Counted from the first letter of the stretch, positions 15,395-22,767 are shown. The stretch is DNA of 24,108 bases from Niveispirillum sp. (GCA_016463045.1 JAEMSB010000007.1:1-24108); one strand, 5' to 3'. The notes: generated by a model not told the origin, from the sequence alone. Numbers and translations: made by a program.

Positions 15395-15410
15395 CAGAGC
15401 TATCGGCCTG

Positions 15411-16646
15411 CTATTTCCTGCCATCCGTGAGGCGGCGCACCTGGTTCAGCAACCCTGCCTCTTCCACCATATGCCCCCGGATACCGGCTGCTGCGGCCGC
15501 TTCCAGATCGCTGGCGCGATCACCGATCAGGAAGCTGCCTTCCATATCCACCGGCCAGCACCGGGCCAGATCCAGGATCATACCGGGTCCCGGCTTGCGC
15601 CAATCATCATGGCGCCGATAGGCGGCGACCGTTCCGTCAGGATGACAGGGGCAATAGCGCCAGTCATCGACATGGGCACCCGCTTGTCTTAGCTGCCCCT
15701 GCATCCAGGCGTGCAGCGTCTGGACAGCAGCCTCGTCATAATAGCCACGGGCCACGCCGGCCTGGTTGGTGACGACAAAGACATAGTAGCCGGCTTCATT
15801 CAGGTGGCGGATGGCGGCGGCGGCGTCCTGGGTCCAGGTGATCTGATCGGGCCGGTGGGCATAACCGATATCATGGTTGATGACCCCGTCGCGGTCCAGG
15901 AAGACCGCCGGACGCCGCAGCCGGGCCGCGATCTCCGTCTGTGCGCGTTCGCGGTCGGCCAGCGCCCCGATATCGGTGAAGCCATCATTCCAGATCTGGC
16001 CCGCCAACCGGCCGGCGCGCGCCAGCCGGGGCATCACCCCGCGTTCGATGGCACAGGGCAAGGTCCCGATCTCATCCAGGATGGCGCGGTCCAGCCAGCA
16101 GACACCGCCATGGGTCAGGGCTGGTCCCACCCCGCCCTGCCGTTCGGCGAAGCATGTGATGCGACCGTCCTTTTCCTCCACCAGATCCTGGCGACGACCA
16201 TCCGTCACCGGACGCAGGGCGACGATACCCAGATCACCCTCCCGCCAGATAGCTGGTGTGGCCAGGGCCAGATAATTGACGTCCAGCAGCGCATTCCCGT
16301 TCAGCATCAGGAAGCGGTCATCCAGCAGATGGCGCACCTGCAGCAGCATACCCCCTGTGCCGACCGGTTCGGGTTCCACCATGATGGTCAGATCGATGGC
16401 CAGGTCCTGCGCCCGCGTGGCTAACGCCACCCTCTGCACCGCCGGATAGCCGGTCACAAGCACGATGCGGCGGAAGCCATGGCGGGCCAGATTGAGCATG
16501 AGATAGTCCAGGAGCAGCGGCTCTGGCGCGGTCTCTGCCCAATCGCCTGAATGCGTGCCATGACCGGGGGCCAGGATGACTGCCTGCGGCCCCTCAGCGA
16601 TCTGGGCGATGACGGTGTCTTTGGATTGACAGGCATCGTAACGCAT
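15411..16646 (-). CDS. Degenerate nucleotidyltransferase fused to HAD (GmhB/HisB-like) phosphatase
   Basis: In this 411-residue fusion, residues 18-240 resemble an HddC-type sugar-nucleotidyltransferase, but the signature is decayed. GxGTR reads GHGTH (28-32), PKP reads PEP (41-43), NGD reads NGN (116-118), and several residues after PEP seem deleted. PVGTGGM (94-100) survives. Residues 245-411 are a HAD phosphatase with DRDGVIN (251-257, Asp251 nucleophile), VVTNQ (291-295), KPGPGM (351-356) and IGDRASD (374-380), all intact. The zinc loop of GmhB is not kept, since CPCHP is present but the later Cys-x-Cys is HDDW. It is inferred to be an active sugar phosphatase with a binding-only or dead N-domain. 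The ATG at 16646 has GAAGGA 7 bases upstream, favouring it over three upstream in-frame starts. Confidence 0.82.
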   Translation of the reverse strand: MRYDACQSKDTVIAQIAEGPQAVILAPGHGTHSGDWAETAPEPLLLDYLMLNLARHGFRRIVLVTGYPAVQRVALATRAQDLAIDLTIMVEPEPVGTGGMLLQVRHLLDDRFLMLNGNALLDVNYLALATPAIWREGDLGIVALRPVTDGRRQDLVEEKDGRITCFAERQGGVGPALTHGGVCWLDRAILDEIGTLPCAIERGVMPRLARAGRLAGQIWNDGFTDIGALADRERAQTEIAARLRRPAVFLDRDGVINHDIGYAHRPDQITWTQDAAAAIRHLNEAGYYVFVVTNQAGVARGYYDEAAVQTLHAWMQGQLRQAGAHVDDWRYCPCHPDGTVAAYRRHDDWRKPGPGMILDLARCWPVDMEGSFLIGDRASDLEAAAAAGIRGHMVEEAGLLNQVRRLTDGRK

Positions 16647-16653
16647 CAACATG

Positions 16654-16659
16654 TCCTTC
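16654..16659 (-). promoter_or_regulatory. Shine-Dalgarno deciding the start of the nucleotidyltransferase-HAD gene
   Basis: GAAGGA on the minus strand is 7 bases before the ATG at 16646. The alternative ATG at 16652 would leave only one base of spacing, and the TTG/ATG at 16691/16685 have no comparable site. Confidence 0.65.
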
Positions 16660-16773
16660 GGGGGCCGCCGGATACTGGTGGCCATGCCCAACGATCCGTT
16701 TGGCCAGACAGCCGCCCATGCAGTGAAGCCAAGGGCTGCGGATGCGTCCGTCAGGCTTCTCTAGGGAACATGA

Positions 16774-16807
16774 AATCCCCCCTGATCGGTCACGATCAAG
16801 GGGGATT
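16774..16807. repeat. Strong hairpin in the divergent intergenic region
   Basis: The arms at 16774-16787 and 16794-16807 pair at 13 of 14 positions (one C/A mismatch) around a 6-base loop GGTCAC. A second small perfect hairpin, CCTTGC-GCCC-GCAAGG, follows at 16819-16834. Neither stem is followed by a clear T-run on the plus strand, and only TTTC follows the first on the minus strand. It may be a terminator of a lost upstream gene, a repeat element or part of a leader. Confidence 0.6.
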
Positions 16808-16820
16808 GGTATAAGTCCCC

Positions 16821-17051
16821 TTGCGCCCGCAAGGCGAGCGCATTCTGAACCAGGAAGGTGGACGGGACTGGGCCATCAACAACCTGCACACGGTGCCGCT
16901 GATCCAGCAGCAGATCAATTGCTCCCTCATGATGAACGGTCGTTTCGCTGACGATCCGTTCCTGTCGGGCCTGCGTGGCTACCGTTGGCAGACGGCGGAT
17001 TCGGTAATTCAGTGGCGCCAGGAACACCTGCAGCGTAAATTGGGCCACTGA
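16821..17051 (+). other. Coding-like stretch in intergenic region, possible gene relic
   Basis: The 488 bases between the divergent genes (16647-17134) hold hairpins and this open stretch of 76 codons, closed by TGA. It begins at a TTG with no ribosome site and follows an in-frame TAA at 16812. The translation is balanced in composition, includes INNLHTVPLIQQQIN and ends in QWRQEHLQRKLGH, so it reads more like the C-terminal part of a real protein than a random frame. I do not recognise the family. The opposite strand is also open here, so this may be chance. The rest of the interval shows no supported gene or clear promoter. Confidence 0.3.
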
Positions 17052-17134
17052 CGGACCAACAACTGCCGGGTGCAGATTGGTTTCAGGCTCTCCGCGTCCG
17101 ACAGCTTGCCATTTCATTCGGAGCGTACACGGTT

Positions 17135-17917
17135 ATGAGCAAAGGCCCCGACAGCGTTGACGGCAACAGAGAGGCTGCTCGGTTCGCTGGCCTGCGTTTT
17201 GATGATTTCCGCAGAATGGCGACCGACCCGTCGCTGAACATGTATGAAAAGATCGGGTTCCCCAAGGGTTTCCGGGAGGGGCATGAAGCCGCGATCTTCG
17301 CCGATATCCTTTCCAAGATGCGGGTGCTGCACAAGCCCGGCCAGCGGATTCTGGATGTCGGGCCTGGATGTTCGGAACTGCCGCAGCTGCTGATCAACCA
17401 TTGCCTGAAACAGGGGCATGAGCTGATCTTGCTGGACGCGCAAGAAATGCTGGACATGCTGCCGGACGGCCAGGGTATCGCCAAGGTCTGCGGGCGGTTT
17501 CCGGATGCCTGTCCGGATCTGACCCCGCATGTGGCCGACGGCGTGGATGGCATCATCGTCTACAGCGTGCTCCAGCACGTGTTCCTTGAAGCCAATCCCT
17601 TCGTTTTTCTGGACGCCCTGATGGCCCTTCTGCGGCCGGGCGGCTATCTGCTGCTGGGCGACGTTCCCAATGTGTCCAAGCGTCACCGCTTCCTGTCCAG
17701 CGATGCCGGCATCGCCTATCATCAGGCCTATCTGCGCACCGATGGCCTTCCCGAGGTGAAGATCAATCAGATTGAGCATGGCCGTATCACAGATGCGATC
17801 GTGCTCGGCCTTGTCGACCGGGCACGCACCGCCGGGTTCGATGCCTTCATCCTGCCGCAGCCTGATGAGCTGCCGATGGCCAACCGCCGTGAAGACATCC
17901 TGATCCGGAGGCCGTGA
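17135..17917 (+). CDS. Class I SAM-dependent methyltransferase
   Basis: This 260-residue protein has SAM motif I as LDVGPGCSELP (73-83), the acidic strand end LLDAQEM (99-105), VYSVLQHVF (142-150) and LRPGGYLLLGDVPN (166-179). It opens a four-gene plus-strand series whose members touch or overlap. The ribosome site is weak (GGAG 11 bases before the ATG). The gene ends by sharing TGATG with the acyltransferase gene. Methylation of a sugar or lipid-linked glycan is inferred from the company of acyltransferases and sugar enzymes, and the acceptor cannot be predicted. It shares the fold, but little obvious sequence, with the methyltransferases at 6521-7492 and in the fusion at the left edge. Confidence 0.8.
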   Translation: MSKGPDSVDGNREAARFAGLRFDDFRRMATDPSLNMYEKIGFPKGFREGHEAAIFADILSKMRVLHKPGQRILDVGPGCSELPQLLINHCLKQGHELILLDAQEMLDMLPDGQGIAKVCGRFPDACPDLTPHVADGVDGIIVYSVLQHVFLEANPFVFLDALMALLRPGGYLLLGDVPNVSKRHRFLSSDAGIAYHQAYLRTDGLPEVKINQIEHGRITDAIVLGLVDRARTAGFDAFILPQPDELPMANRREDILIRRP

Positions 17918-18609
17918 TGGCTATCAGTGCTGAAAAGCGGCCACTCATCATTGTGGGAGACAGCGCCTTCGCCGAGGTGGCCTTCGAATATTTCAGCCAT
18001 GATTCCTCCTATCAGCCGGTCGCCTTCGCCGTGGAACAGGCTTTCCTGAACCGCGACACCCTGCTGGACCTGCCCGTCGTGGCGCTGGAAAATCTGCCTG
18101 AGCTTTACGATCCGGCCGGGCATGATGCGTTCGTGGCCATCACCTATGGTCAGCTGAACCGCCTGCGGCGGCGGCTGCTGGACAAGGTCAAGGCCATGGG
18201 TTACCGCCCAGCCAGCTATGTCAGCAGCCGGGCCTTTGTCTGGCGCAATGTCAGGCTGGGCGAACATTGTTTCATCATGGAGAATAATGTCGTTCAGCCC
18301 TTCGTGACGGTGGGGGACAATGTGGTCATGTGGTCCGGCAACCATGTCGGGCATCATTCCACGATCGGCGACAATGTTTTCCTGTCTTCCCATGTTGTGA
18401 TTTCTGGCTATTGCCGGATCGGCGCCAACAGCTTTCTGGGCGTCAACGCCACATTGGCCAACAATGTGGTGGTGGCGGAAGATAACTGGTGCGGACCTGG
18501 CGTCACCCTGATGACCGATACCAGTCCTGGCGCGCTGTATCCGGCCACAGGCGGGGAGCCGTCGAAAGTATCGGCGCTGCGTTTCTTCAAGGTGCGGGCA
18601 ACAACATGA
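17917..18609 (+). CDS. NeuD/PglD-like hexapeptide acyltransferase
   Basis: This 230-residue protein has an N-terminal Rossmann-like segment, LIIVGDSAFAEVAFEYF, followed by a hexapeptide beta-helix rich in GDN turns. These include SGNHVGHHSTIGDN, with probable catalytic His, and a late LGVNATLANN. Family members acylate amino or hydroxyl groups of nucleotide sugars using acetyl-CoA. The ATG at 17917 is chosen over a GTG one codon earlier because GGAGG lies 5 bases upstream. It overlaps the methyltransferase stop as TGATG and the next gene as ATGA. It could be the N-acetyltransferase (FdtC/QdtC-like role) for the 3-amino sugar made by the fdtA/fdtB genes downstream, which is an inference from proximity. 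Confidence 0.82.
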   Translation: MAISAEKRPLIIVGDSAFAEVAFEYFSHDSSYQPVAFAVEQAFLNRDTLLDLPVVALENLPELYDPAGHDAFVAITYGQLNRLRRRLLDKVKAMGYRPASYVSSRAFVWRNVRLGEHCFIMENNVVQPFVTVGDNVVMWSGNHVGHHSTIGDNVFLSSHVVISGYCRIGANSFLGVNATLANNVVVAEDNWCGPGVTLMTDTSPGALYPATGGEPSKVSALRFFKVRATT

Positions 18610-19523
18610 AGTGGCGAAAGCTGGGACGGGTCTTCGTTCCCGATGGCAGCCGGGACTGGGCCAAGTCCTATGCCATCATCCCGACCGCCGAAGCGGTTGG
18701 GGATGACCGCCTGCGCGTCTATTACGCCGCCGTCGACAGTGGCTATAATGGCCGTATCGGCTATCTGGAACTGGATGCCCGCGACCCGACACGCATCCTT
18801 TATGACCATCCCGATCCCGTTCTGGATATCGGTGAACTGGGCTGTTTCGATGATAGCGGCGTCAACCCCTCGGCCCTGGTGGAAACCAGCCTTGGGACGG
18901 TGATGTATTATATCGGCTGGCAGCGGTGCGAACGTGTGCCTTACATGCTGTTCGCCGGTTCGGCCCTACGCGGGCCGGATGGCGTGTTCCGCCGTCTGAG
19001 CCGCACGCCGGTTCTGGACCGGACCGACAGCGAGCCCTTCATCCGGTCGGCGACCACCATCGTGCGTGAGGATGATGGCGGCTACCGCTGCTGGTATGTT
19101 TCCGCCCATCACTGGACGCATGTCGGCGGAAAACAGTATCCTGAATATATCATCCGCACGACCCGTTCCGACGACGGACTGACTTGGACCGGGGAAAGCA
19201 CGCAAGCGATCGAATTCGCCGATCCATCCGAATTCGGTTTTGGCCGCCCGTGGGTTATCCGTGAGAATGGCCTTTACAAGATGTGGTACTCGATCCGTTC
19301 CCGGACCGAACCCTATCGTTTGGGCTATGCAGAAAGCCCCGATGGACTGACCTGGACACGCCAGGACAATCGAATGATTCTGCCCCGTTCTGACAGCGGC
19401 TGGGATCAGGAGATGGTCTGCTATCCCTGCGTCGTTGATGCCGGCGGCCATCGCTATCTGTTTTACAACGGCAATTCCCACGGGGCATCGGGTTTCGGTG
19501 TCGCCATCCTGGATCAGGAGTGA
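18606..19523 (+). CDS. Five-bladed beta-propeller (GH43/GH130-like) protein
   Basis: This 305-residue protein has no signal peptide and is built of repeating Tyr/Trp-rich blades. Examples are RVYYAAVDSGYNGRIGYLELD (starting at 37), CWYVSAHHW (162-170), SDDGLTW (188-194), KMWYSI (225-230), SPDGLTW (244-250) and a final FYNGNSHGASGFGVAIL. The paired S(D/P)DGLTW blades are typical of glycosidase-like five-bladed propellers. Intracellular members in polysaccharide loci are poorly characterised. The tight ATGA overlap with the acyltransferase suggests a cytoplasmic function on a nucleotide- or lipid-linked sugar rather than secreted hydrolysis. No classic GH43 catalytic triad can be confirmed by eye. 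Confidence 0.7.
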   Translation: MKWRKLGRVFVPDGSRDWAKSYAIIPTAEAVGDDRLRVYYAAVDSGYNGRIGYLELDARDPTRILYDHPDPVLDIGELGCFDDSGVNPSALVETSLGTVMYYIGWQRCERVPYMLFAGSALRGPDGVFRRLSRTPVLDRTDSEPFIRSATTIVREDDGGYRCWYVSAHHWTHVGGKQYPEYIIRTTRSDDGLTWTGESTQAIEFADPSEFGFGRPWVIRENGLYKMWYSIRSRTEPYRLGYAESPDGLTWTRQDNRMILPRSDSGWDQEMVCYPCVVDAGGHRYLFYNGNSHGASGFGVAILDQE

Positions 19524-19527
19524 GCTG

Positions 19528-20514
19528 TTGAACTCTCCGCTTGATGTTCAGCCGTTCCATCCCGGCCTGACACCGGAATGGGACAGGTTTGTGGCGGCCA
19601 GCCGTAACGGCACGTTCCAGTTCGACCGCGGCTACATGGATTATCACGCCGACCGGTTCCAGGATTGTTCGCTGGTGGTGCGGCGGGGGGCGGAAATCGT
19701 GGCTCTGCTGCCGGCCAACCGGCGTGAAGGGCAACTGGTCTCTCATGCCGGGCTCAGCTATGGCGGGATGATCGTGGGTTCCACCATGACGACGCCGCTG
19801 ATGCTGGATTGTTTTGCGGCCTGTCTGGGCTGGATGGCGGCCGCCGGCATCCGGTCCTGGCATTACAAAAGCATGCCCACCATCTATCACCGCCACCCCG
19901 CTGACGAAGACCGTTATGCCCTGTTCCGGGCTGGCGCGGCCCTGGTCCGGCGTGATGTGTTGAGCGTGCTGGACCTGGGCGATCATCCGCCGTTCCAGGA
20001 ACGCCGCCGGCGGGGGGGCCGTAAAGCCGCCAATGCCGGCCTGCGCGCCGGTCCGTCAACGGATTGGGCTGGCTTCTGGCACCTGCTGGAGAGCCGGCTG
20101 TCCGACCGCTATGATCTGCGGCCTGTGCACAGCGTCGGGGAGATGACGATGCTGGCCAGGCGTTTTCCCGAACAGATCCGCCTTTATACGGCACAGGGTC
20201 CCGCCGGCGAGATGCTGGCCGGTACCGTGATCTATGACACCGGCCCCGTCTTGCATGCTCAGTATATCGCGGCCAGCGATGATGGAATGCGCAACGGCGC
20301 ACTGGACCTGCTGTTCACGGAGCTGTTCGGCAGTGTTTTTGCCGGCAGGCACTGGTTCGATTTCGGCAATTCCAATGAACGGCAGGGCCGGTATCTGAAT
20401 GTCGGCCTGATTGAGTTCAAGGAGGGCTTTGGCGCCCGCGCCGTTTCCCAGGATTATTACGAAATGGCCGTGGATGTGGCGCAACGAGCTTTGGCGAGCT
20501 GGAGAGAACAGTGA
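19528..20514 (+). CDS. FemAB/GNAT-like acyltransferase
   Basis: This 328-residue protein resembles the Acetyltransf_6/FemAB-like group. It has an N-terminal GNAT-type half with TFQFDRGYMDYHADRF and GLSYGGM (75-81), and a second half with LYTAQGPAGEMLAGTVIYD and a C-terminal FDFGNSNERQG. Such proteins in polysaccharide clusters transfer acyl or aminoacyl groups to sugars, and here that is inferred. The start is taken as TTG at 19528, since AGGAG lies 7 bases upstream within the end of the previous gene, and no ATG gives a sensible protein. It follows the propeller gene by 4 bases. A G7 run encodes Arg-Gly-Gly near residue 160. Confidence 0.72.
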   Translation: MNSPLDVQPFHPGLTPEWDRFVAASRNGTFQFDRGYMDYHADRFQDCSLVVRRGAEIVALLPANRREGQLVSHAGLSYGGMIVGSTMTTPLMLDCFAACLGWMAAAGIRSWHYKSMPTIYHRHPADEDRYALFRAGAALVRRDVLSVLDLGDHPPFQERRRRGGRKAANAGLRAGPSTDWAGFWHLLESRLSDRYDLRPVHSVGEMTMLARRFPEQIRLYTAQGPAGEMLAGTVIYDTGPVLHAQYIAASDDGMRNGALDLLFTELFGSVFAGRHWFDFGNSNERQGRYLNVGLIEFKEGFGARAVSQDYYEMAVDVAQRALASWREQ

Positions 20515-20702
20515 AAGGCGTATGGGTGTCGATTGTCATCGACTCAGGCCTGACCTGAAGTCCAGGCTTGCAAGGACACTTCCCTTTAGCACTGGCCGGG
20601 ATTGAGTTCCTGGCATGGCTGTCTCAGAGCCGGTATGATCTCCTGACGCGAAGAAAACTGCACCGATTACTGTGCACGTCGCGCAACGTGCGGAGATAAG
20701 AA
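20515..20702 (+). promoter_or_regulatory. 188-bp leader before the fdtA-like gene, with hairpins
   Basis: This is the only real gap in the plus-strand series. It holds a perfect 6-bp hairpin GTCGAT-TGTC-ATCGAC (20528-20543), a weaker CAGGCCTG/CAGGCTTG stem (20545-20570) and a perfect hairpin GCACGT/ACGTGC (20674-20691) whose last base abuts GGAG (20692-20695), the ribosome site of the next gene. TATGAT at 20634-20639 could be a -10 box, but the matching -35 is poor. The first stems may end the upstream transcript. The last could mask the ribosome site. All regulation is inferred. Confidence 0.45.
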
Positions 20703-21119
20703 ATGTCAGGGTCATGGGAGCTTGTACATTTCCCGATCGTCAGTGATCGGCGTGGTAACCTGACCTTCATCGAAGGCAGCCGCACGATCCCATTCGATAT
20801 TAACCGCGTCTATTATCTCTATGATGTGCCTGGCGGTGCGCACCGCGGTGGCCATGCCCACAAGGAGCTGCATCAGGTCGTGATTGCCGTCAGCGGCAGT
20901 TTCGACATCCATCTGAACGATGGCAGGCGCCAGCAGACCGTGACGCTCAACCGGTCCTATTATGGCCTTTACATGCGCAACATGGTCTGGCGGGAACTGC
21001 ATAATTTCTCGTCCGGGGCCTGCTGTCTGGTGCTGGCCTCCCGTCATTATGACGAGGCGGATTATATCCGCGATTTTGATGAGTTTCTTTTCAAGGCAAC
21101 TGGCGAACGACCTGAATGA
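20703..21119 (+). CDS. fdtA: dTDP-4-keto-6-deoxyglucose 3,4-ketoisomerase (FdtA/QdtA type)
   Basis: This 138-residue single-domain cupin matches the WxcM-like/FdtA family in length. The core GGAHRGGHAHKELHQ (44-58) contains the conserved catalytic pair His51 and His53. It is followed by the jelly-roll segment SGSFDIHLNDG and a C-terminal ASRHYDEADYIRD typical of the family. The enzyme moves the keto group from C4 to C3 of dTDP-4-keto-6-deoxyglucose, setting up amination. Whether the product has galacto (FdtA) or gluco (QdtA) configuration cannot be read from motifs. GGAG lies 7 bases before the ATG, next to a hairpin. The stop overlaps the aminotransferase start as ATGA. Confidence 0.88.
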   Translation: MSGSWELVHFPIVSDRRGNLTFIEGSRTIPFDINRVYYLYDVPGGAHRGGHAHKELHQVVIAVSGSFDIHLNDGRRQQTVTLNRSYYGLYMRNMVWRELHNFSSGACCLVLASRHYDEADYIRDFDEFLFKATGERPE

Positions 21120-22225
21120 GCATTCCTTTTTATGATCTGACCTCGGCTCATGCGGAAATCCGGTCAGAACTGGACGCCGCCATGGCGGCTGTGCTGGATG
21201 CGAGCCATTATATCCTGGGTCCGCAGCTGGAGGCGTTCGAGGCAGAGTTCGCCGCCTATTGTGGTGTGCGCCATTGCATCGGGGTCTCCGACGGGCTGGC
21301 AGCCCTGACCCTTGGCCTGAAGGCGCTGGGGATCGGCAGCGGGGACGAGGTGATCGTGCCCAGCCATACATTCGTGGCGACCTGGCTGGCGGTTTCCGCC
21401 GCCGGTGCCATCCCTGTGGGGGTGGAGCCCGATCCGGCCAGTTTCAATATCGATCCGGCCAGGATCGAGGCGGCCATCACGTCGCGCACCCGCTGCATCA
21501 TCCCTGTCCATCTTTACGGTCAGCCGGCGGATATGGTGGCCATCAACGCCATCGCCGCCCGTCATGGGCTGGCAGTACTGGAGGATGCGGCGCAGGCGCA
21601 TGGCGCCACGGTCGCGGGGCGGCCTGTCGGGGGCATGGGGACCCTGTCGGCCTTCAGTTTCTATCCGACCAAGAATCTGGGCGCCCTGGGCGATGGCGGT
21701 GCTGTCGTGACCAATGATGATCAACTGGCCCATCGCCTGCGCCTGCTGCGCAACTATGGCTCCACCATCAAATACCAGCATGAGATCCTGGGCACGAATT
21801 CGCGCCTGGACGAAATGCAGGCCGCCATCCTGCGGGTCAAACTGCCCCGGCTGCCGGCCTGGAACCGGCAGCGCCAGGCGCTGGCGGCGGAATATACCCG
21901 CCTGCTGGCCGATTGCCCCTCGGTTGCGGTACCCCTAGTGCATCCGGGAATGGAAAGCGTCTGGCATCTGTACGTGGTCCGGGTGCGCGGTTCGCGTGAG
22001 GGGCTCGCCCGTCATCTGAAGGGGCAGGGCATTCAGACCCTGGCGCATTACCCCTGTGCCCCCCATCGGCAGCCAGCCTATGCTTCGCTCGACCTGGGGG
22101 AAGGAACCTTCCCCATTGCGGAAGCCATGGCATCCGATGTGCTGAGCCTGCCTTTCTGGCCGCAGATGCCACTGGCGTCGGTGCGGGTTGTCGTGGATGT
22201 GATCGCCGGCTGGAACGGGGCTTGA
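21116..22225 (+). CDS. fdtB: dTDP-3-keto-6-deoxyhexose 3-aminotransferase (FdtB/QdtB type)
   Basis: This 369-residue PLP enzyme of the DegT/DnrJ/EryC1 family has VSDGLAALTLGL (57-68), PSHTFVATW (82-90), LEDAAQAHGA (155-164, PLP-contacting Asp157) and FSFYPTKNLGALGDGG (180-195), with Schiff-base Lys186. The FYPTKNLGALGDGGA form is characteristic of the 3-aminotransferases FdtB, QdtB and TylB. Following FdtA by a 4-base overlap, it is inferred to aminate C3, giving a Fuc3N or Qui3N nucleotide. dTDP-glucose synthesis genes (rmlA, rmlB) are not in the window and must lie elsewhere. The acetyltransferase for the final step may be the one at 17917-18609. Confidence 0.9.
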   Translation: MSIPFYDLTSAHAEIRSELDAAMAAVLDASHYILGPQLEAFEAEFAAYCGVRHCIGVSDGLAALTLGLKALGIGSGDEVIVPSHTFVATWLAVSAAGAIPVGVEPDPASFNIDPARIEAAITSRTRCIIPVHLYGQPADMVAINAIAARHGLAVLEDAAQAHGATVAGRPVGGMGTLSAFSFYPTKNLGALGDGGAVVTNDDQLAHRLRLLRNYGSTIKYQHEILGTNSRLDEMQAAILRVKLPRLPAWNRQRQALAAEYTRLLADCPSVAVPLVHPGMESVWHLYVVRVRGSREGLARHLKGQGIQTLAHYPCAPHRQPAYASLDLGEGTFPIAEAMASDVLSLPFWPQMPLASVRVVVDVIAGWNGA

Positions 22226-22232
22226 AGGCCCC
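22217..22232 (+). terminator. Weak GC hairpin at the end of fdtB
   Basis: GGGGC-TTGAAG-GCCCC forms a 5-bp GC stem overlapping the fdtB stop codon. CCCCAT and ATGGGG a little further on give an alternative longer-looped pairing. No T-run follows, so termination here is only a possibility. Confidence 0.25.
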
Positions 22233-22321
22233 ATGAAGTTTGACATGTACTAGATGGGGTTCACTGTTCCAGTCAAAAACTCTGTTCTAATGATCGACGG
22301 GCAGTTCCTGCACATGTCCTG

Positions 22322-22763
22322 TTACGGGATATTGCAGATGGCCCGGTCCTGCTTCTCCATCATAAAGCTGTACCCTACATCAACACGTTAAGTCCGGATC
22401 AAGTCCAGAATCATGCCAGGACTAGCCTTCTGGCACTCGCAGACACAACAATATGCTTTGACAGTCCCCCTCAGGGTGATGCGGACAAAAGCGCCATTCG
22501 TTAATCCGGGACCCTTGTTGACGCAACTGCTCTCCCACCCAGGCATACAATGCCTGAACCGTGGCTTTATCATAGTAACCGTGGGCGATACCTACCTGAT
22601 TGCTGACAACGAACACCCAATAGCCAGCGTCATTGAGATGACGGATCGCAGATGAAACATTGGGTAACCAGACAATCTACTCCGGTCGATGAGCATGTTT
22701 AGTATCTAGGTTCAGAACACCGTCTCGACCCAGAAAAGCTGCCGGACGCCGGAGATCGTTCAT
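22322..22763 (-). pseudogene. Decayed GmhB-type (zinc) heptose-bisphosphate phosphatase
   Basis: Starting at an ATG 4 bases after the UDP-glucose dehydrogenase stop, the minus strand reads a HAD phosphatase similar to residues 244-390 of the fusion protein at 15411-16646. It has several lesions. The nucleophile Asp is Gly (LGRDG, codon 22728-22730). A TAG interrupts at 22677-22679. A G-run of five (22466-22470) looks like a one-base insertion that shifts the frame after CPHHPEG, and a TAA follows LDLIRT. Downstream similarity (VDVGYSFMM) continues past that TAA, but the GD motif is lost. Unlike the intact relative, it still shows the zinc ligands as CPHHP and CVCEC. The tract is visibly more AT-rich than its neighbours. 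The 3' limit is approximate. Confidence 0.85.
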
Positions 22764-22767
22764 GGTC

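Noticed and set aside
16761..17117. 118-codon minus-strand frame in the divergent intergenic region
   Set aside because: It runs through the strong hairpin, has no ribosome site and no recognisable motif. The opposite strand looks slightly more protein-like, so neither is called as a gene with confidence.
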